A stretch of 64,000 bases of DNA from CBDDHT01 sp965227905 (lineage in GTDB: Bacteria > Pseudomonadota > Alphaproteobacteria > Rhizobiales > Methyloligellaceae): assembly GCA_965227905.1 (NCBI GenBank), contig OZ245780.1:2170001-2234000 (forward strand), written 5' to 3'. Positions 59,623 to 64,000 of this stretch are shown here, one piece after another (the stretch's first letter is position 1; each line of letters starts with the position of its first letter). The notes beneath the pieces are model-generated. The model was not told where the DNA came from. It saw nothing but the letters and a program-made list of their open reading frames with translations, and did not search any database. The translations under genes were made by a program, and so were the position numbers.

Positions 59623-60968
59623 TGCGCTATCTGCCTCTGACGGATGTCGATCGCAAGGCGATGCTGGCCGACATCGGGGCCGCGTCCATTGACGATCTCT
59701 TCGCCCCGATTCCGGAAGGCGTGCGATTGAAAGAGCCGCCGGATGTCGCACCGCATATGAGCGAGCTCGAGGTCGAGCAACGCCTGGGCAGACTTGCGGC
59801 AAAGAATATCGCGGCGGGATCCGTTCCTTTCTTTGTCGGTTGCGGTGCCTACAAGCATCATGTGCCGGCGAGTGTTGATCACCTCATACAGCGTTCGGAA
59901 TTCCTGACGTCCTACACGCCCTACCAGCCTGAAATATCGCAGGGAACGCTTCAGTATCTTTTTGAGTTCCAGACCCAGGTCGCGCTTTTGACGGGAATGG
60001 AAGTGGCCAATGCGTCCATGTATGACGGCTCGACGGCTTGTGCCGAAGCGGTCCTCATGGCCAAGCGTGTTACACGCCGAGGCAAGGCCGTTCTGTCCGG
60101 CGGACTCCATCCGCAATACACTGCCGTCGTCGAGACAATGACGGGTCTTGCCGGAAGCGAACTCGTGACGCTGCCGCCTGTAATCGACGATAGCGAAAAT
60201 CTGGCCTCTCAAATCGACGATGACACGGCTTGCGTCGTGGTTCAGATGCCCGATGTCTTCGGGCGCATTCGCGATTTGACCGAGCTTGCAGCCGAAGTTC
60301 ATGCCAGGGGCGCGCTACTGGTCGTGGCCGTCACGGAGATGGTTTCACTCGGTGCATTGAGACCGCCGGGTGCCATGGGTGCCGATATTGTCGTGGCCGA
60401 GGGGCAGTCGATCGGCAATGGGCTTAGTTTCGGCGGACCCTATGTCGGCCTGTTTGCAACGCGCGAAAAGTTCATCCGCCAGTTGCCGGGCCGCGTCTGC
60501 GGCGAGACGGTCGACGCGACGGGCAAGCGTGGCTTTGTGTTGACCCTCTCAACGCGTGAGCAGCATATCCGCAGGGATAAGGCGACCAGCAACATCTGCA
60601 CCAATTCCGGGCTCTGTGCGCTTGCCTTCACGATCCATATGACACTGCTAGGCGAGGCCGGCCTCAAGAAACTGGCGGCGGTCAATCATGCAAACGCCGT
60701 CCAGTTGGCCGATCGGCTTGGTGCGATCGACGGTGTCGAACTCGTCAACGAGACCTTCTTCAATGAGTTCACCTTGTCACTGCCACGCGATAGCCGCGAA
60801 GTCGTCGGCGCTCTGGCAGAGAAGGGAGTTCTTGGGGGGGTGCCGTTTGCGCGATTGGTACCGGATCGGCCCGAACTCGCCAATCTGATGATTGTGGCCT
60901 CGACCGAGGTGAACACGGACGAGGATCGCGATGCCTATGCCGCCGCTCTCAAGGAGGTGCTGTCATGA
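59619..60968 (+). CDS. gcvPA: Glycine dehydrogenase (decarboxylating) subunit 1
   Basis: The N-terminal half of the P protein as a separate 449-residue subunit, lacking the PLP lysine but needed for the alpha2-beta2 complex. Features are the start MRYLPLTDVDRKAMLADIGA, FVGCGAYKHHVPASVDHLIQ, YTPYQPEISQGTLQYLFEFQ and MEVANASMYDGSTACAEAVL. SFGGPYVGLFATREKFIRQL and RRDKATSNICTNSGLCAL follow. The two-subunit P protein is common in some alphaproteobacteria and Gram-positives, whereas others have one long GcvP. It overlaps both neighbours by four bases. Confidence 0.97.
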   Translation: MMRYLPLTDVDRKAMLADIGAASIDDLFAPIPEGVRLKEPPDVAPHMSELEVEQRLGRLAAKNIAAGSVPFFVGCGAYKHHVPASVDHLIQRSEFLTSYTPYQPEISQGTLQYLFEFQTQVALLTGMEVANASMYDGSTACAEAVLMAKRVTRRGKAVLSGGLHPQYTAVVETMTGLAGSELVTLPPVIDDSENLASQIDDDTACVVVQMPDVFGRIRDLTELAAEVHARGALLVVAVTEMVSLGALRPPGAMGADIVVAEGQSIGNGLSFGGPYVGLFATREKFIRQLPGRVCGETVDATGKRGFVLTLSTREQHIRRDKATSNICTNSGLCALAFTIHMTLLGEAGLKKLAAVNHANAVQLADRLGAIDGVELVNETFFNEFTLSLPRDSREVVGALAEKGVLGGVPFARLVPDRPELANLMIVASTEVNTDEDRDAYAAALKEVLS

Positions 60969-62527
60969 TGAATCGAGAAGGGAGGCCGACGGCACCCTCG
61001 GATTTAAGCGCCGATGCGTCTGAAACGTTTACGGGCAACCGGGCGCTGCAGATCGAAGAGCCGCTCCTTTTTGAGCTGGGAACTATTGAGAATACGGGAG
61101 TCGATGTCCCTGAGCCGGCACCGGTGACGGCCCGGCTTGGCGGCCTGGAGCGCCGTGGTCAGATCGGTCTGCCTGGGCTCTCGGAGCCCGAGACCATGCG
61201 GCACTATGTGCGTCTCAGTCAGAAGAACTACGCAATTGACGCCGGTATCTATCCGCTCGGTTCCTGCACAATGAAGCATAATCCGCGCCTCAACGAAAAG
61301 ATGGCGAGGTTGCCCGGATTTGCAGATATCCACCCCCTTCAGCCCGAGGAGACCGTACAGGGCGCCCTGGACCTGATTGTCATGCTGGGTGCTTGGCTGA
61401 TGGAACTGACCGGTATGGCCGGGGTCGCAATGTCACCAAAGGCCGGTGCGCATGGCGAGCTCTGCGGCATGGCAACCATCCGGGCTGCACATCGCGCGAA
61501 GGGCAACGAACGATCGATCGTCCTTGTTCCCGAGTCGGCACATGGGACAAATCCGGCCACCGCGGCATTGCTGGGATACAAAGTCAGAGCGATCCCTGCG
61601 CGCGACGACGGTACGGTGAGTGTCGATGCCGTCCGCGACGCTCTTGGGCCGGATGTCGCCGGCATCATGCTGACGAACCCGAATACCTGCGGCTTGTTTG
61701 AACGGGAAATCGTGGAGATTGCAGACGCGGTCCATGAGGCCGGAGCCTACTTCTATTGCGACGGCGCCAATTTCAATGCGATCGTGGGGCGTGCACGGCC
61801 TGGCGATCTCGGGATCGACGCCATGCATATCAATCTGCATAAGACATTCTCGACCCCGCATGGGGGAGGGGGCCCCGGCTCCGGCCCGGTCGTCCTGTCG
61901 GAAGCGCTGATTCCCTTTGCACCTCTGCCGACCATCCGGCGTGACGATGCCATGCGCCGTCTCGTTGAGACCCCTGACCAGGCCGGAGATGCGCAGCCTT
62001 TCGGTCGTCTGACCGCGTTCCACGGGCAAATGGGTATGTTCGTTCGCGCCATGTCCTACATGATGAGCCATGGAGGTGATGGCATGCGCCAGGCATCGGA
62101 GGATGCCGTGCTCAGCGCCAATTATGTGCGTGCCGGATTGCGCGACGTCATGCGACAGCCCTTCGGAGATCAGGTCTGTATGCATGAAGTCCTGTTCGAT
62201 GATTCATGTCTCAAGGACACCGGCCTTTCCACGCTCGATCTGGCCAAGGCCATGATCGACGAGGGCTTCCATCCGATGACGATCTATTTCCCATTGGTGG
62301 CTCATGGCGCCATGTTGATGGAGCCGACGGAGTCGGAATCGAAAGCCAGTCTGGATCAGTTCATCGCCACGATGCGTCATCTCGTGAAGACGGCGCAGGA
62401 TGGAAATGGCGAGCACTACAAGTCCGCACCGCATTATGCGCCATTGAGGCGGCTTGATGAAACCCGGGCTGCGCGTCAACCGGTTCTGCGCTGGCGGCCG
62501 CCGGAACCCGCGGCAGCAGCAGAATAG
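60965..62527 (+). CDS. gcvPB: Glycine dehydrogenase (decarboxylating) subunit 2
   Basis: The PLP-bearing half of the P protein, 520 residues, which decarboxylates glycine and loads the H protein. PLP-binding Lys293 is in HINLHKTFSTPHGGGGPG. Other blocks are YPLGSCTMKHNPRLNEKMA, SPKAGAHGELCGMATIRAA, VLVPESAHGTNPATAALLG and FYCDGANFNAIVGRARPGD. It is longer than many GcvPB (about 490) because of a polar N-terminal stretch. Last gene of the operon; the L protein is not nearby. Confidence 0.97.
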   Translation: MMNREGRPTAPSDLSADASETFTGNRALQIEEPLLFELGTIENTGVDVPEPAPVTARLGGLERRGQIGLPGLSEPETMRHYVRLSQKNYAIDAGIYPLGSCTMKHNPRLNEKMARLPGFADIHPLQPEETVQGALDLIVMLGAWLMELTGMAGVAMSPKAGAHGELCGMATIRAAHRAKGNERSIVLVPESAHGTNPATAALLGYKVRAIPARDDGTVSVDAVRDALGPDVAGIMLTNPNTCGLFEREIVEIADAVHEAGAYFYCDGANFNAIVGRARPGDLGIDAMHINLHKTFSTPHGGGGPGSGPVVLSEALIPFAPLPTIRRDDAMRRLVETPDQAGDAQPFGRLTAFHGQMGMFVRAMSYMMSHGGDGMRQASEDAVLSANYVRAGLRDVMRQPFGDQVCMHEVLFDDSCLKDTGLSTLDLAKAMIDEGFHPMTIYFPLVAHGAMLMEPTESESKASLDQFIATMRHLVKTAQDGNGEHYKSAPHYAPLRRLDETRAARQPVLRWRPPEPAAAAE

Positions 62528-62620
62528 GCACACGCAGTCGCGGCGCGACGGTGGGACTGGACCAGGCAGGCGACAGACGGCATGCTATCGGTTTCGTATT
62601 GCGCAAATCCTGGAGCCTCC

Positions 62621-63493
62621 ATGTTCAAATTCGGCCTTTTTCGCATCCTGGCGGCGAGCGGCGTCATCGCAATGACGTTCGCGACGGTGCAGGCTCAAAA
62701 TCCGGATATGCAATGGACCACCGGAGGCTATGACGATCGGGGCAGTTACACAGCCTATCTTGCCTATGGCGTTCCCGAGACCGATGACGTGCAATTCAAT
62801 GCGACATGTACCTCTCGCAGGGACAAGGGCATTGCGCCAGCGGTCCTCAGCTACAACACAGGCAATCTGCGGGAAAACGCGCGGGTCAATGTGCAGTTTC
62901 TGGCCAATGGCCAGCAGATCTATCAAAAACCGGGTCGTGTCTTCGGGACGCAAGCCGAACACGGCGTTTCCGGCGTGCGGTTTCGCCCGAGTTTTCACGA
63001 TTATTTCTGGCAGGTGCTGTCCCGCGGAGGCACGCTCAGCTATCGCATCCAGGGCCGCCAGATTGCGACGATCGATCTGAATGGTGCCGCGGGTCCGATC
63101 CGCCAGTTCACCGAGACGTGCAAGAGTCCGGGAGTGCCACCGAAAAAGGTCACAGGCGGCGGTGGTGCCAGTACCGGCAGGCCGGTACGCCCGGTTCCTC
63201 CGCGGCGACCAAGGCTCGATCGCAGAAGCTGTAATCAGCTCGGCCAGTTGAAGTCTCTGAACTCAAACATCCCGCTGACGCTGACCTTCACCAATCGATC
63301 CGGCAGTCATCGCGCAATCCTTTGGCTCGACTACCAAGGCCGGCCGATCGACTACGCTGCCCTCAATGCAGGGCAGAGCCATACGCAGCAGACCTTTGTC
63401 GGCCATCCCTGGATGTTCACGGACGGTCCGGGCAACTGCAAGGGAATCTACGTACCGCGGCAGGGCGATACCAGGATCGACATCATCAAGTAA
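62621..63493 (+). CDS. Exported protein with a C-terminal VHL-beta-like domain
   Basis: A 290-residue exported protein. A signal peptide (FRILAASGVIAMTFATVQAQ) ends near 26. An N-terminal beta-rich domain at 27-170 has YTAYLAYGVPETDDVQFNAT and two cysteines (C63, C167). A Gly/Pro/Arg linker follows at 171-200. The C-terminal domain at about 204-282 strikingly follows the beta domain of the von Hippel-Lindau protein: LTFTNRSGSHRAILWLDYQG, RPIDYAALNAGQSHTQQTF, VGHPWMFTDGPGNC. A cysteine pair (C204, C273) may be disulfide-linked. VHL-beta domains are known in some bacterial proteins of unknown function. I chose the ATG at 62621. Confidence 0.75.
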   Translation: MFKFGLFRILAASGVIAMTFATVQAQNPDMQWTTGGYDDRGSYTAYLAYGVPETDDVQFNATCTSRRDKGIAPAVLSYNTGNLRENARVNVQFLANGQQIYQKPGRVFGTQAEHGVSGVRFRPSFHDYFWQVLSRGGTLSYRIQGRQIATIDLNGAAGPIRQFTETCKSPGVPPKKVTGGGGASTGRPVRPVPPRRPRLDRRSCNQLGQLKSLNSNIPLTLTFTNRSGSHRAILWLDYQGRPIDYAALNAGQSHTQQTFVGHPWMFTDGPGNCKGIYVPRQGDTRIDIIK

Positions 63494-63503
63494 GAGGCGC
63501 TCG

Positions 63504-64000
63504 TCAATTCGAACAGCGTTCTGGCTGCTTGCCGCCAGTCCGTCTGGTGACTTCGATGGCAGCGTCTCTGACCTTTGCCGCCATTTCCGGTGCTACGGAG
63601 TCGGTTAGACGGGCCGTCGGTCCGGAGATAGAAATACCTGTGTCTGACCGCCCCTTGGCATCAAATATAGGCGCCGCGATACAGCGCATTCCGGAATAGC
63701 ATTCCTCATCGTCAAGAGACCATCCGCGCTCTCTAATCAACGCCAGTTCCTCAAACAGCTTTTTCGGTGAGGTCAGCGTCTTGGGCGTGAACTCTTCAAG
63801 TCCGACATGCATGAGGATCGACTCGACTTCCGGGCGATCCAACTCGGCGAGCAGCATTTTGCCAATTCCAGATGCATGCATCGGGGTGCGTGTACCCGGT
63901 GGAAAGAATGCGCGAATTGGGTTGGATGTCTCGATCTGGCTTAGAAAGACCACGTGCCCATTATTGGCAACGGCGATATTGGCGGATTCGCCTGTTTCAT
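63504..64000 (-). CDS. IclR-family transcriptional regulator (C-terminal part; 5' end off the right edge)
   Basis: An open minus-strand frame continues past the right edge, so the DNA-binding domain is missing here. The visible 165 codons are the IclR effector-binding domain: ETGESANIAVANNGHVVFLS, the FPPGTRTPMHASGIGKMLLA motif with its conserved His, and LALIRERGWSLDDEECYSGM. CIAAPIFDAKGRSDTGISIS follows. IclR proteins sense small organic acids; the ligand is unknown. It is convergent with the VHL-like gene, 10 bp apart. Confidence 0.9.
   Translation of the reverse strand, partial: ETGESANIAVANNGHVVFLSQIETSNPIRAFFPPGTRTPMHASGIGKMLLAELDRPEVESILMHVGLEEFTPKTLTSPKKLFEELALIRERGWSLDDEECYSGMRCIAAPIFDAKGRSDTGISISGPTARLTDSVAPEMAAKVRDAAIEVTRRTGGKQPERCSN

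Overview
The window is bacterial chromosome from an alphaproteobacterium, most likely of the order Hyphomicrobiales (Rhizobiales). The evidence is the set of small family markers (DUF2093, DUF4170, DUF6101, CoxF, YqgE, an invasion-locus-B protein, DUF1127), the order coxB-coxA-ctaB-coxF-ctaG-coxC-DUF983-SURF1, and the lipid A/Kdo block cysQ-DUF4170-msbA-DUF374/waaA-lpxK. The genus cannot be set from the sequence. No rRNA, tRNA, CRISPR array or prophage was seen.

Layout. 1-2000: a partial membrane-protein gene leaving the left edge and one complete IS1182-type insertion sequence. 2094-10994: housekeeping genes (purC, rsmD, rluB, tadA, purD, xseA) mixed with an EctD-like dioxygenase, a patatin lipase and a hydrolase carrying the full fluoroacetate-dehalogenase active site. 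11010-17400: a minus-strand lipid A/Kdo operon in which an acyltransferase-like DUF374 domain is fused to Kdo transferase. 17585-27091: DUF6101, ubiA, rsmE, gshA, a LysR regulator, DUF1127, DUF937, dodecin, a MATE pump and an IalB protein. This region also holds two related perfect palindromes and a REP-type pair. 27395-33898: the aa3 cytochrome c oxidase operon with its assembly factors; DUF983 carries a premature stop. 33977-41170: thrC, an M16 peptidase, a GNAT acetyltransferase, a large membrane GGDEF/EAL protein and yqgE. 41451-44158: a DsbD-N-like protein, a peroxiredoxin and an MFS pump.

44268-54374 is the most accessory-looking part. It holds a secreted protein of six modules, each with a cysteine pair exactly 25 residues apart. 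A heavy-metal export block follows: a small exported protein, a CzcC-like outer-membrane protein broken by a TAG codon, an RND adaptor with a roughly 240-residue histidine-rich tandem repeat, an HME-RND pump and a CDF transporter. It ends with a retropepsin-like exported protein whose catalytic Asp is replaced by His. 54385-56827 holds rnhA, thrB and ispH. 57016-62527 holds a lipoprotein, a tandem glycine riboswitch and the complete gcvT-gcvH-gcvPA-gcvPB set. 62621-64000 holds an exported protein ending in a VHL-beta-like domain and the 3' part of an IclR regulator.

How genes work together: the cox block builds one respiratory oxidase. The minus-strand 11.2-17.4 kb block makes and exports Kdo2-lipid A. 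gcvTHP is a glycine-induced glycine cleavage system behind its own riboswitch. The czc-like block should export divalent metal, but its outer-membrane channel appears broken. The best candidates for undescribed biology are the six-module cysteine protein, the VHL-like exported protein, the His-repeat adaptor, the covarying twin palindromes and the twin 5'UTR hairpins before the DUF6101 gene. All functional statements come from reading the sequence; no database search was run.
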